Shown here: positions 18,412-31,800 of the stretch, piece by piece
Numbering within the stretch: position 1 is the stretch's first letter
Layout: each line of letters opens with the position of its first letter
DNA from: Dipteris shenzhenensis
Lineage: Eukaryota > Polypodiophyta > Polypodiopsida > Gleicheniales
DNA: 64,000 nt
Reading direction: 5' to 3' (one strand)
Assembly (NCBI GenBank): GCA_047967505.1
Contig: CM106541.1
Notes under the pieces: generated by a model
What the model was told of the DNA's origin: nothing
Database searches by the model: none
What the model saw: only the letters and a program-made list of their open reading frames with translations
Position numbers and translations under genes: made by a program

Positions 18412-20871
18412 CTGAGGAAGCACAGAGTAAAGCAATGCACGGATCTTCAGGAGAACCATGTTACTGGCCCATAACAGCTTCTCTAGTTGAGAAAGCGCTT
18501 GCTGCAGTTCTAATACCTGTTCAACACTATTCTGGATGGATTGTTGAGACTTAACCTTCACTTCCCCAGATAAAGGTCCTTCTCCAGCTTGCTTGAAAAC
18601 AATTAAAAACACTGCGAAACCCAGAACTAAGAGAGAAAAGAGATACTGGATCAAGTCCCTGAAAGGACAGTAAAATTGTCAATCCAGCCAGCATATACTA
18701 ACAAATTTTATACAAAATAGCGGGATAGAATTTATAAACAAGCATCTCCCCAAAAAACGGAATTTGTTTAAATCATTTCTAGACGTCAGTGGAAAAAGGC
18801 ATACTCATTTCACACTGTTGTCGTCATTTTGTCATACTCATTTCTGTAGAGGAAGCTTGTATTATACAGAGATTCATAAAACTATATAGTATGGCGAGTT
18901 ACATACACAATCACTAAGTATCCAAAGAGAACTATCTTGGGCCAGGATCAGAGGGCTTAATGACTGCTTTTGTAGCTAGAAACTCTACAAATCCTCCCCA
19001 TTGGCCCCTAAGAGAATTTGTTTGGACTTCTGATTAGAACAACCCCAAAAAAGGAAACTTTCCTAGAAAAAGGATAACAGTCTGCTTCTGGATGCTTCAA
19101 TAGAATAAACAGATAAGACAAACTAAGTTTTTTCCCCCCAAAAGAAAATAACATTCTATTAATAAACTCCTTAGTGACACGGGCACCAAGGAAAATACAA
19201 GTCCCCAACGAAAGCTACAATAGAAAAAAGACAAGGATATACTCCTGGCTGGCCGCTCTATGGGGGATTACCTCTTACAAAGGGCTAAACAAATAGCCAC
19301 TCGGTCCTTTATAATGGCATACATATATTACCACCATATGTGAGAGGAAGGAAAGGGCCTGGATCCTATACACTGATGATAAAAGCTTCCCTCTTGCGCC
19401 TAGCGTGATCTAAATCTCTCTGGAGTCTACCTCTAAGAGTATGAATGATATCTAAGTTTTTAACCTGTTTCAGAAAGTAAAGAAACTCAAATGGCAAAAA
19501 CCCTACAACCCAGAGTTGAAATTTTATAACTTTGGTACCTTATAATGATGGATGACCCAAGTAAGATGAACAATATTGTCTTCACAGGCTCGTTCCATGA
19601 TTGCAAAATGTTGATCCATAGCACAATTCGCTTTAGGGGACCTAAGAGGACCTGAAAAAAAATTTGAGTCTGCAATCTAAGACGGAAAAAATCTCTTGAT
19701 ATATCTATTCATATGTCCATAAGAACCACATATTCCAATTTTGTCAAAATAATATGTGCCATGGATACCTTCATTATCGCAACGTTCGTGCTAAGGCTGT
19801 CAAACTTTACTTGATTAATGATTGCCTGCTGAGAATAATACACCTGCTGGAATTTCTTGCATGATTGTTCAACTGCGTTCTTCATGGGCATGGCATCCTC
19901 AATGGAAAGCCCTCCAACAAGAAGAACTGTATCACTAAAGTTCCCCATCGAATGTGGGCTGAAAAATCCTACATTATACATGGTAGACATGGCTGACCTA
20001 GCATACGTGCAACTCCTTTTAATTCTATCAGTACATCTTGCTACATCTGACTGCAGTTTTTCTGCCAGAACCTCCTGAAGTAGATCCCCACTTGGTGATT
20101 CTTTGGCCATAGAGAAACAGAGAAGCAACTCTGGTTGGGCAGGGAATGCACGAAGTGCCTCCCATGTAGCTCGAAGTCGTGCAATTCCTAAAACAGATCT
20201 ACATATTGCCTCTGCACGACCAGCACCTTCAAGTTTAAACCTCCTTATGAATTGATGCGCAGAGATGACCTCTTGAATGATTAAAAGCCAGTAATCACGA
20301 CGTGAACAGCCTGCAAATTCTGGAAACTCCAAAACTACCTGTTCAGGACTGCATTGATGACTGTAATGAGTGATGCTTATATTCTGAGCCTAAAATACAG
20401 ACCAAAAATACAACAGACCATGGTTATGTGTGCTATGTATGCTGAGCTATGTCAAAACTTACATGGCAACCGAGTTGTAAGAAATAGCCTTATCAAACAG
20501 GCACACACCCCAGGGACCAGTCATGGTTGGTTTCACAGATTGCTGCAAGTCAGCTGCTAAATCAAACTTCTGCCACTTGTCATATGATATCACTCCACTA
20601 GATTCAAAAAGGAAAGAATGATCTGTCAATATGATTCGTCCTGCAGGATAACACATCAGATCAACAAATAAATATTTTCTTGATTAAAATTGATAACATA
20701 TAAGAAACTATGGTTATTCGAAGCCTACCAGGGAAAGTTGAAGCTCCAACATGTTGAAGGACTGGTTGATTTGGCACAGTTCCATCAACTTCAATTACAT
20801 TTTCTCCCTTTATCAAATGCAACTTATTGTATAAGGACTTTGTTGCTTGATTCTTAATGTCTTCAATAGCA
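18412..20871 (-). CDS. DUF639 family gene, five 3'-side exons
   Basis: Exons (minus strand): 20871-20729, 20640-20463, 20348-19769, 19651-19539, 18658-18412. All junctions are GT-AG (one donor GTAAGT; acceptors CCTGCAG, ATGCAG, TTTCAG, TTTCAG), phases agree at every join and no stop occurs. Visible conserved stretches: ENVIEVDGTVPNQPVLQHVG, GRIILTDHSFLFESSG, SYDKWQKFDL, TGPWGVCLFDKAISYNS, EFPEFAGCSRRDYW, RSVLGIARLRATWEALR. Two hydrophobic segments, TILFILLGSSIII and YLFSLLVLGFAVFLIVF, look like membrane spans. These are hallmarks of the plant-specific DUF639 (PF04842) family, whose function is not established. The last exon(s) after the donor at 18411 were not found; LINE-B begins nearby. Confidence 0.82.
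19126..19470 (-). mobile_element. LINE 3'-end fragment in a DUF639 intron
   Basis: TTTTTTCCCCCC then AACATTCTATTAATAAAC resembles the LINE 3' UTR, and the minus strand reads DIIHTLRGRLQRDLDHARRK, matching the ORF2 C-terminus (DIVHTLMAVWTGMQGDSR in LINE-c). It is decayed. It accounts for the unusual 880-bp length of the 18659-19538 intron. Confidence 0.6.
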
Positions 20872-20921
20872 CTAAAACAGAACATACAGACCAGATGATG
20901 GTAAGACAGAATCTAAAAGTA

Positions 20922-20922
20922 G

Positions 20923-20980
<58 letters not shown>

Positions 20981-21248
20981 ACATATATGTACATATATAC
21001 ATCTATGTACATATATACATATATGTACATAATACATATATGTGTACATATATGTATAGATATATCTGCATATATGTATAGATATATGTAGATATATCTA
21101 TATACATACATACATACATACATACATACATGTATGTATATGTGTGTGTATATATATATACACACACATATACATACATGTATGTATGTATGTATGTATG
21201 TATGTATGTATGTATGTATATAGATATATATACATATATATGTATGTA
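20922..21248. repeat. CT/TA/ATGT microsatellite block
   Basis: (CT)n at 20922-20945, (TA)n to about 20976, then interrupted TATATG/TACATA words and a long (ATGT)n run ending at 21248. The Gypsy element starts immediately after; the run resumes at its other end (44204-44250), so the element split one microsatellite. Confidence 0.9.
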
Positions 21249-22177
21249 TGTTATTAGCCGGAAAAGAAATTAGGACTAGAGGCTAGAGGCTAAGCATGGC
21301 GACGCTCGAGGGCCATAGAGGAAAGGAGAACGTGAGGGCGAAGCGTTATCATGGGAGGGGAAAAGGAATTAGAAGGGGAGGGAACAAGAGGGAGACTATG
21401 ACACAAGGGGAAATGGAGCGGGGGAAGAGAAGCATGTACATGATGGGAGGAGGAATGTAAAGATGGAGACATCAAGGGAAAAGGACCATGCTTTATTTTG
21501 AAAGGAAGGGAAGGGAAAAATCAAAGTACTAGCTAGGTGGCTTTACAAGAATGAGCGTGTCTCATCAAGGAATAGCCCCCTCCTTGAAAAGTCTCCCATG
21601 TGGGCTAGGCGGTTACGCACTCTCAATTGTGTGTGACAACCCTTTGCCTCATTTTTCCACATAAATCAAGCCCCATATCTCAAGTCTATGATACTTCCTT
21701 GGTCTCTCCCCAATTTTATAATATGTTCAAACCTCTAGGAGGACAAGTGGAGGGTTGGCACAAGGAATCTAGCCACCTCATCCTACTTTCCCCATTATTT
21801 AACTTGCTCTCTTGGACCTTCTATACCTCCCCCACATGAGCCTATCCTATATGGAGGGAATAACACAATATAATATCCATCTCTACCTATTTTATATTAC
21901 TTCTCCCATGGACTTTGAGCCATATCTCACTAAATGCAGCCTAGGTGGAGGGGTGGCACATGGAGGAGCCATGCCATCTTACATTTTATAATATTACTAC
22001 CATGGATTATGTACATCACACCTTATGGGTCCTCTTACGTGGAAGGGTGGCACATGGTCATGCCCTGCCACCTCAACCCTAGGCCCTATGCACACCATAT
22101 TTTATTATACTATTTCCACACATACAAACACACACACATATTAATGCCTTTTTCCTTAGATAATTTTATCCATAACA
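21249..22177 (-). repeat. Gypsy 3' LTR (929 bp)
   Basis: TGTTAT...ATAACA ends. The part 21935-22177 aligns base for base in length with 43961-44203, with only a few substitutions visible, so the two LTRs diverged little. Confidence 0.88.
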
Positions 22178-25110
22178 GTTTCCCCCCCCAGGTAGGGAAT
22201 GCACATCATTTCCATGCCTGGGTCCATCACGCACAAAGAAGGGCTTGAGATAACGCTTGTTGATCACCTTCCTGCCATATGGCTCATGCAGCTCCTGAAC
22301 TTGTACAGACCCATTGCTACGTTCCTTGATGACTTTGTATGGACCGGTCCACAGTGGCAGAAACTTCTTATCCATTTGGTGGTCCAATCTGTTACCAAAG
22401 CATAGCACAACATCCCCCCAACAAAGCATCTTTCCCAACCCTTGCGAATCTTGGCATCCAAGCGGGCCTTTTGTCAATTCTTTTGGATCTCTGTTTGGTG
22501 TAGTGCAAGGCGTCGGGTTTCATCTAGCTTCTCAAGTTGCACCAATCTGGCCTCTACATGTTCATCTTCTGTCATCCTCTGTTCTTGTGCCAAAATCTCA
22601 AGGCCAGAATCTCTATCTCTAGTGGTAAAACTGCCTCAGTTCCATATACCAACTCAAAAGGAGTGTGACCTGTAGATGTTTTATGAGTGATGTTGTAAGC
22701 CCACACGGCTTCTGTGACCTTCTAATCCCACTGGCTCCTGTTCCCTGTGGCCCTTTTTCCCATGGTTTTACAAAGGAGGCCATTGGTCCGCTCCGTTTGA
22801 CCCATGGATGCTGGATAATAGATGCTAGAAGTGCAATGATCAATACCCATGCGATCCATGAGTAACATCACTGCTTCATTTAAGAATGGACTCCCATGGT
22901 CGGAGACTATTTCCATGGGTGTCCCCCAAACCTGATACGTTCAAATATGAAATTTGAAACTGCCTTACCATTTGCAGCGGGGAGGGTGATAGGTTCAGCC
23001 CACTTAGTGACATACTGAGTGGCTACCAAAAGATACTTCTTTTTGCGGGCAGTCATGGGCAAGGGCCCGATAAAATCTATTCCCCACTTCTGAAACGGAT
23101 GGATGGACATCACTGGGTGATGTTGCCCAGGACGCAAATCCTTCCTACCAAAGAATTGACACGGTTCACAGGTTTTGCAAAACAAAGTGACATCCTTGAA
23201 CAAGGTCAGCCAATAGTATCCAGCATGTAAAATCTTCTTATCTGTATAGTCACTGGCATAGTGGCCTCCACAAAATCCATCATGATAATACTTCAATACC
23301 TTAGGCACTTCATCTGCATCAATGGCCCGTCTTAGTACCCCATCCATGCCTTGACGGTACAACACCCCATCAAGGAGGGTGTAGCACCTACTATCTCTAT
23401 GGATCTTCTTTCTCTCATAGCTAGTACTTTCTGGAGGAAAGGAGAAAGCAGTCAAAAACCTATAGATACCACCATACCATGGATCCCCAACTTCCATGGC
23501 CGCTACAAGGGTTACATCAAGGCACTCCTCTAAATCAATCAAAGTATTCTTCAAGTTGGAACAACCCCCTTTTACAATTTTGAAAGAAAAATCATATTCT
23601 TGTAGAACTGCCAACCATTTGGCCAACCGACCCATGGGATTTGGTGATTGAAGAACTTGCTTTGCAAGACCAGTGCTAGTGAGTATAATGAAGGACTTTC
23701 CAGCCACATAATGCTTAAATTTCTCAATGCAGAACACCAAAGACAAGGCATGCTTGTCAGCCTCTGAATAGCGTCGCTCAGTGTCGAGCAATTGTCGAGA
23801 AGCAAATCGAACGGGATACATGAACCGATCCTCCCCTTGCTGGAGAAGAATACCTGCCAGAGTGTGCTCACCAAACCCAGGATTGATATAGAAAGCCTTT
23901 GACCAATCAGGATTGCGTAGAATGGGTTCTGAAGCCAGAGCATTCTTGATTTGTGCAAACCCATGATCACAATCCTCATCCCAAGAGAAATCAACCCCAT
24001 CTTTTAATAGCATAGTCATGGGTCGTGTCAAAGCAGCATATTGATCAATGAAGCGGCGATCGTATCCTGCTAGATTGACAAATGAGCGTACCTGACGTTT
24101 GGTTGTTGGTGGGGAGAGCTTGAGGATGGCTTCTACCTTCTCGAGGTTAGGCTTGATACCCTCGGATTAGACAATATGTCCCAGTAACCTCCCTTGAGTG
24201 GCTCCAATGGTGCATTTCTCTGGGTTGAGACTGCCATTCGCATCATTGACCCTTTGGAAGGCCAACCTAACCTTCATGACGTGCTCCTTACGTGACGAGA
24301 ATATAAAAAAAATCATCTAAAAACACCTCCAAGAAATCCCCCAAATAAGGAGCAAACACCATTTGCATAAATCTTTGAAAGGTAGCAAGAGCATTAGTGA
24401 GGCCAAATGGCATTACTTTGAATGCAAATGTCCCCCAGGGTGTGGCAAATGTGGTTTTAAGTACATCTTCTTCGGCAATTCTGATTTGATAAAACCCAGA
24501 GTAACCATCACAGAAAGTATACATCACACGAAGAGGATGATGGTCCCTCTTGGTGGCTGCATTGAGTTTCTTATAGTCGATGCAGACCCGCCACTTGTTG
24601 TTTTTCTTTGGGGTGACTACCACTGGTGAAACCCATTCAGTATTGTGAACCGGAACAATAAACCTAGATTCTACAAGTTTCTGCAACTCCGAGCGCAAAG
24701 CATCGGTCTGTAGGGGCCCTAATCTCCGATACTTCTGAGCCACAGGCTTCGCATTAGGCTTCAGCTCTATGTTGTGCTCTATGGCAGTCACATGGCAAAG
24801 GTGGTGGTAGCTAGTTGCAAAGAGATCAGGGAAATCTTTGAACATTTCTATGGCAGGGTCGGAGACACCTTCATCATGTAAACTTCCTCCTCTGAGAACT
24901 CCTCCCCCCCGTCTGATTCTTCCATCGATTCAGACACCGAGGATGAGAGAGTATCATTGTCTTGCTCCTCTTCTTCTTCTGGTTCCATGGCACCTGGTTG
25001 CACCGGGATCTTCTCCTTAGAAGCACCAAAAGACATGTGTCCCGTCTTTCAATAGCTGACTGCATCACTCTTTCTCAACCATGGTCTCCCAAGTATGGTT
25101 GGATAACTCC
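22178..25110 (-). pseudogene. Gypsy pol: reverse transcriptase, RNase H, integrase
   Basis: Reading down from 25110: spacer with acidic Glu-rich stretch (25036-24848); reverse transcriptase (24845-24288) with VVVTPKKNNKWRVCIDYKKLN, FCDGYSGFYQI, MPFGLTNALATFQRFM and catalytic VFLDD; about 15-20 residues are missing between RDHHPL and the YSG region. RNase H with FYINPGFG, FASRQLLDTERRYSEADKHA (24031 on). Integrase HHCC zinc site (GYYWLTLFKD, FCKTCEPCQ), WGIDFIGPLP and IVSDHGSPFLN, then the C-terminal region to 22166 ending just before the polypurine tract. At least three frame changes or stops (near 24280, 24140, 22915, 22720). Confidence 0.88.
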
Positions 25111-25120
25111 TACCTGTATC

Positions 25121-28100
25121 TTTTTTTTTTTCCATGAAAACGACTTCTATTAAGTAAGAACAAAAACCCGCGAGAGCAAGCTCAAAGCGGAATACATCAT
25201 GAAATAATGAGGATAAATAAAGAACCCCTCAGAGTGAGGTGGAAAAAAGCCAAGGCTGAGGCTGAAAGTGCCATCTCAACCCTATAGTAGTTTCAGAGAA
25301 GAAAGGAGAATCCTTCCATTCCCTGAAGAAAGAAGCCCTCCTAGCTGAGGCTGCACGGGAGTCCCCCTGCATACCCGTCCATACGGCCATCAGAGTGTGT
25401 ACGATGTCTGTCCAGATATACTGTCCAGATACTAGCCAATGTGTGCGAGGGATGAACCTGAGTACCCTCCATAGCCTCTGTGCATCTGGCTCTCCAGATA
25501 TGCCACGCTGCTATGCTCGCTAGAATCTCCCAAGAAGTATCCAAAGAGGCATGTACAGCTGTAAAATAATGGTGTGGTACCACATCCAACGAACAGGACT
25601 CAATCCGATGACGTCGAACCGAAATGGCCCGAGAGGAGTCAACTCCCTCATAGAAAACTTGAGGTCCTATAAGAGAAAGCCAAGCCACCGAGCCCCAAGT
25701 CATAAAAAGTGGGGAATGGGCAAAGTGACTGAAAATCCTGGCTATCCCCATCCAAATCAATCTCGCCTGTCTGCAATCCCATAAGCAATGCTGAATAGAC
25801 TCCGAAGCAGAAAGGCATCGAGGGCAAGTAGGGTCGGCTCCGAATCTAGACCTCCAAAGGTTCACTGCAATCCCTCCATGGATAGAAAGCCAAAAGAAGA
25901 TAGTGATCTTTCTATTCCTGTGGGATTTCCAGAGCCTCCTCCAGAAGCACCTCTGCTGATCCACAGTAATCCCAAAAGTCTCCCAATGAGGAACTCTGAA
26001 GGAGTCTCCAACCTCTACTACTGAGCTGAAATCTCCTGGCATTACTGATCGTGTAACAAAAGAAGGGGATGCTCTTCTCTCGATGCCCTGCGTCAATCCA
26101 CTCCCACTCTCCGGGGTCCCACTGTAAATACCTGATGGGAACTCCCCCATAGAGCCAGAGCCTCCAAGACCTGGTGGAGAGTAGCCGAGGGTAAGGGTCT
26201 AAGAACCACTCTGAATCTGATCCCTACATCAAAAGACCTACAACCTTGATAGGCTGAAAAGCAGACTCAAGCAAGATGTCCTCTCTGGATTTGAGCAATC
26301 TGCCACCATCCTGGACACTAAAAACCAAAGCATCCTCCTGTGCATCTCGGAAAGCTAAGACCTGAAGCGGAACCCCGCCTCTCGAGAAAGTACCTGCCCA
26401 AGTGGAGGAAGTGAGTGGCATATCATCTGTGTCTATCCAAACCTCTGGAAGGGCTGCCTCAATCTGCAAGATCCTCCCTGCACTCCCTCTGAGATGTCCT
26501 GTCAACCTTGATTTGGTTTCCTTGGAAGCCTACGGAAAGCTTTCCAAGACCCCAAAGAAGAAGCAGGTCCCCTCTCCCACCTGGTGCACTGCATGTAGAG
26601 TGAGGCACCCAGTGGCCTGCCAAGATCATCTAAAATACTGTCATTCCACATGAGGGGTTGCCTATCAATCTCTTCCCGGGAGGAAGGAGGAATCCTCCGA
26701 AGAGTGCTTCTGAAACTGGCCCAAGCTTTCAGAATGGCAACCATGAGAGGGGACGAAGGTGACCTGAGGTGTGCTGTGGTGAAGATCCATCTAACACTGC
26801 TCATCCAGTCTCCTCCTAAGGAAGATGTGCACCTCTGTATGCTGCTGATAAGAAAGTCCTTCCATGGTTCCTGTCCTGGCATAAGTCCTCGCACCATCAA
26901 CTTGCAAAGTAAAGCTCTGCACTGTAAATCTGGATCAATAATATTGAGACCCCTATCCTGCGTAGGGAGGATGAGGGTCTCCCAAGCCACCCTGGCTAAG
27001 GCATCTGCTGTGCCATCAAGCCCACTCCAGAGAAAGCTCCTGATCGGTCTTCTGAGCTGAATGATGCAGTCCCTAGAACGGCACCAACATGAACATACAA
27101 ACCAGGCTGTGGCCAAGAGGACCTGGTTGACCACCACAACTCTAGAGGCAAGATCCAGCTTGGCTGAGCTCCAAAAGAGAAGCTTCCTTCTGATGCTCTC
27201 CAAAACGGAAGCAAACTGCTGCGTGGTAGAAATACCCAAGCCGACCTAGCAGCCCAAATACCTGATAGGCACACCCCTCTGAACCCAAGTGAACCCTATG
27301 TCAAGCCCCCAAACTGGAGTGTCCTCATCACTGATCCAAAAGCCATTGGATTTATGCCAATTTATCTGCGCCCCTGCCGCCAAGCAAAATAAATCCAATG
27401 CTGTCCTGAAAGAAGTGAGCGTCTGTGGAGAGGCATCCAAATAAATTGCTGTGTCATCAGCCAACTCACTGTCAAGTAGCTCCTCTTCCCTTCTGATGGG
27501 AAGTCTTAGCCCAAAGATGTCAGCTTGAGATCTAACATAGATACTCATAGCTTTGGCCACGAACAAAAAAACTAAAGGAGCAAGGGGGCATCCCTGACGG
27601 ACTGATCTCGAAATCTGAAATCTCTCACCCCTTACCCCACTAATAAGTACCTGGCTATGGGCTGATCTGTACAAAGAGGAAACACCTCTGATCCAAACAT
27701 CAGTAAATCCAAAGCGTAGAAGGGTGCCTTGCAAAAAACCCCAATCTACTCTGTCATAAGCTTTTTCAAAATCCAATAGTAGAATGGCAAGATTTTGGCC
27801 ACTCTGCATGGCCCACTCTGAAGCTTCCCAGAAAGAAAAAATGTTATCAAAAATACTTCTGCCATGCACAAATCCCGTCTGAGTGTCATGAATAAGATCA
27901 GGGAGAAGTGGCTGCAATCGGAGGCTGATAGCCTTGGCCAGAATCTTGTAACAAGTCCCCAGAAGTGTGATAGGCCTCCACTGGGACACTAAATTTCTGC
28001 CACCTCCTTTTGGGATAAGGTGGATGAGACCCTCTGTAAGCGACCCAGGCATCTCGCCAGAGTCCGAAATGGCCTGCATGGCTGAAGTAATATAGTCTCC

Positions 28101-28700
28101 AATCATATCCCAAAATGCAATGAAAAAAGATGGGGTGAGGCCATCTGAACCTGGGCACTTGCCCTTGTGAAGGGCTGAAAGTGCAGTCTTGAACTCTGTG
28201 TTGGTGAAAGGTGCGTCGAGTAGAACATGCATATCCGGATTCACCAACACAGGGATACTCTGCCAAATAGCCTGTCTAGCATCCTCTCTATCGTGTGTCT
28301 CAGGATCAGCAGTAAGGAGGGTGGCATAGAAATCTGAAGCTATGCGTAAGACGTCATCAGGCTCTGTCTGTAAAACCCCATGTGAGTCAATAAGCTGGGA
28401 TACACTCTCTCTACTATGTCTAGGGCCAAGAGTAGAGATAAAGTGTTTATTGACTCTACCACCCATCTGAATCCAGAAGGACTCCCGTGCATGAAAGGCA
28501 TACTCTGCTCTCTGATCAAGCAATAACTGCTGATGAGCCCAGTCATCTACATAGAATCTGTCAATGCGTGCATGAATAGGCATCTATTGCCTCTTGTTCG
28601 ACCAAGAGAACAGGAGGGACTGTGGCTGAATAAGAAAGGCATCATCACACCAAGTATCTCTGCCATGGAAATGGAAAAGGAAGGCATCCCAAGCTGCTCT
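25121..28700 (-). mobile_element. LINE-a, 5'-truncated
   Basis: Poly(T) at 25121, ORF2 from the end of the endonuclease to the terminus, 5' end in endonuclease coding sequence at about 28700. Flanked by TACCTGTATC at 25111-25120 and 28701-28710. An internal deletion joins endonuclease FYVDDWA directly to QLLLDQRAEY at about 28535 with GCCC-type microhomology; about 390 bp present in LINE-b are missing. It shares a TAG stop and a one-base deletion with LINE-c. Confidence 0.88.
25341..28583 (-). pseudogene. LINE-a ORF2 (reverse transcriptase and zf-RVT), broken
   Basis: 28583-27246: end of endonuclease fused by deletion to the reverse transcriptase (GLIHLIPKGGGRN, WRPITLLGTCYKILAKA, LLLDFEKAYDRVDW, VRQGCPLAPLVF, catalytic LADD at 27464-27453), ending in IRYLGC-TAG. 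The same frame continues at 27239 to 26502 and then breaks at RRLPRKPNQG. 26505-26224 and 26150-25341 hold the C-terminus with the zf-RVT zinc motif (CPRCLSASESIQHCLWDC). The end is frameshifted at IWTVYLDRHRT. Confidence 0.88.
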
Positions 28701-28807
28701 TACCTGTATCTTTTTTTTTTTTCCATGAAAAAGACTTCTATTAAGTAAGAACAAAAACCTGCGAGAGTAAGCTCAAAGCGGAATACATGAGGATAATTAA
28801 AAACCCC

Positions 28808-31800
28808 TCAGAGTGAGGTGGAAAGAAGCCAAGGCTGAGGCTGAAAGTGCCATCTCAACCCTGTAGTAGATTCAGAGAAGAAAGGAGAATCCTTCCATTC
28901 CCTGAAGAAAGAAGCCCTCCTAGCTGAGGTTGCACGGGAGTCCCCCTGCATACCCGTCCATACGGCCATCAGAGTGTGTACGATGTCTGTCCAGATACTA
29001 GCCAATGTGTGAGAGGGATGAACCTGAGTACCCTCCATAGCCTCTGTGCATCTGGCTCTCCAGATAGGCTGCTATGCTCGCTATAATCTCCCAAGAAGTA
29101 TCCACAGAGGCATGTACAGCTGTAAAAGGACGGTGTGGAACCACATCCAACGAGCAGAACTCAACCCGATGACGTCGAACTGAAATGGCCCGAGAGGAGT
29201 CAAGTCCCTCATAAAAAACCTGAGCTCCTGTAAGAGAAAGCCAAGCCACCGAGCTTCAAGTCATAAAAAGTGGGGAATGGGCAAAGTGACTGAAGATCTT
29301 GGCTATCCCCATCCAAATCAATCTCGCCTGTCTGCAATCCCATAAGCAATGCTGAATAGACTCCGAAGCAGAAAGGCAACGAGGGCAAGTAGGGTCGGCT
29401 CCGAATCTGGACCTCCAAAGGTTCACTGCAATCCCTCCATGGATAGAAAGCCAAAAGAAGATAGTGATCTTTCTATTCCTGTGGGATTTCCAGAGCCTCC
29501 TCCAGAAGTACCTCTGCTGATCCGCAGTAATACCAAAAGTCTCCCAATGAGGAACTCTGGAGGGTCTCCAGCCTCTACTACTGAGCTGAAATCTCTTGGC
29601 ATTACTGACCGTGTAACGAAAGAAGGGGATGGTCTTCTCTCGATGCCCCGCGTCAATCCACTCCCACTCTCCGGGGTCCCACTGTAAATACCTGATGGGA
29701 ACTCCTCCATAGAGCCAGAGCCTCCAAGACCCGGTGGAGAGTAACTGGGGGTCAGGGTCTAAGAACCACTCTGAATCTGATCCCTGCATCAAAAGGCCTA
29801 CAACCCTGATAGGCTGAAAAGCAGACTCAAGCAAGATGTCCTCTGTAGATCTGAGCAATCTGCCACCATTGTGGACACTGAAAGCCAAAGCATCCTCCTG
29901 TGCATCTCGAAAGGCTAAGACCTGAAGTGGAACCCCGCCTCTCGAGAAAGTACCTGCCCAAGTGGAGGAAGTGAGAGGCATATCATCTGTGTCTATCCAA
30001 GCCTCTGGAAGGGCTGTCTCAATCTGCAAGATCCTCCCTGCACTCCCTCTGAGATGTCCTGTCAACCTTGATTTGGTTTCCTCTGGAAGCCTACGGAAAG
30101 CTTTCCAAGATCCCAAAGAAGAAGCAGGTCCCCTCTCCCACCTGGCCCACTGCATGTAGAGTGAGGCACCCAGTGGCCTGCCACGATCATCTAAAATACT
30201 GTCGTTCCACATGATGGGCTGCCTATCAATCTCTTCCCGGGAGGAAGGAGGAATCCTCCGAAGAGAGCTTCTGAAACTAGCCCAAGCTTTCAGAATGGCA
30301 ACCATGAGAGGGGATGAAGGTGATCTGAGGTGTGCTGTGGTGAAGATCCATCTAACACTGCTCATCCAGTCTCCTCCTGAGGAAGGTGTGCACCTCTGTA
30401 TGCTGCTGATAAGAAAGTCCTTCCACGGTTCCTGTCCTGGCGTAAGTCCTCGCACCACTATCTTGCAAAGCAAAGCTCTGCACTGTAAATCTGGATCAAT
30501 AATATTGAGACCCCCATCCTGTGTAGGGAGGATGAGGGTCTCCCAAGCCACTCTGGCTAAGGCATCTGCTGTGCCATCAAGCCCACTCCAGAGAAAGTTC
30601 TTGATCGGTCTTCTGAGCTGAATGATGCAGTCCCTAGAACGGCACCAACATGAACAAATAAACCAGGCAGTGGCCAAGAGGACCTGGTTGACCACCACAA
30701 CTCTAGAGGCAAGATCCAGCTTGGCTGAGCTCCAAAAGAGAAGCTTCCTTCTGATGCTCTCCAACACGGGAGCAAAGTGCTGCGTGGTAGAAATACCCAA
30801 GCCGACCTGGCAGCCCAAATACCTGATAGGCACACCCCTCTGAACCCAAGTGAACCCTATGTCAAGCCCCCAAACTGGAGTGTCCTCATCACTGATCCAA
30901 AAGCCATTGGATTTATGCCAATTTATCTGCGCCCCTGCCGCCAAGCAAAATAAATGCTGTCCTGAAAGAAGTGAGCGTCTGTGGAGAGGCATCCAAATAA
31001 ATCGCTGTGTCATCAGCCAACTCACTGTCAAGCAGCTCCTCTTCTCTTCTGATGGGAAGTCTCAGCCCAAAGATGTCAGCTTGAGATCTAACATAGATGC
31101 TCATAGCTTCGGCCACGAATAAAAAAAGGAAAGGAGCAAGGGGGCATCCCTGACGGACTGATCTCGAAATCTGAAATCTCTCACCCCTTACCCCACCAAT
31201 AAGTACCTGGCTATGGGCTGATCTGTACAAAGAGGAAACACCTCTGATCCAAACATCAGTGAATCCAAAGCGTAGAAGGGTGCCCTCCAAAAAACTCCAA
31301 TCTACTCTGTCATAAGCTTTTTCAAAATCCAATAGTAGAATGGCAAGATTCTGGCCACTCTGCATGGCCCACTCTGAAGCTTCCCAGAAAGAAAAAATGT
31401 TATCAAAAATACTTCTGCCATGCACAAATCCCGTCTGAGTGTCATGAATAAGATCAGGGAGAAGTGGCTGCAATCGGAGGCTGATAGCCTTGGCCAGAAT
31501 CTTGTAACAAGTCCCCAGAAGTGTGATAGGCCTCCACTGGGACAATAAATTTTTGCTACCTCCTTTTGGGATAAGGTGGATGAGGCCCTCTGTAAGCGAC
31601 TCAGGCATCTCGCCAGAGTCCCAAATGGCCTGCATGGCTGAAGTAATATAGTCTCCAATCATATCCCAAAATGCAATGAAAAAAGACAGGGTGAGGCCAT
31701 CTAAACCTGGGCACTTGCCCTTGTGAAGGGCTGAAAGTGCAGTCCTGAAGTCTGTGTTGGTGAAAGGTGCGTCAAGTAGAACATGCATATCCGGATTCAC

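Noticed and set aside
20872-21165. Tyr/Ile-rich open frames in the TA/ATGT block
   Set aside because: Translations of a microsatellite.
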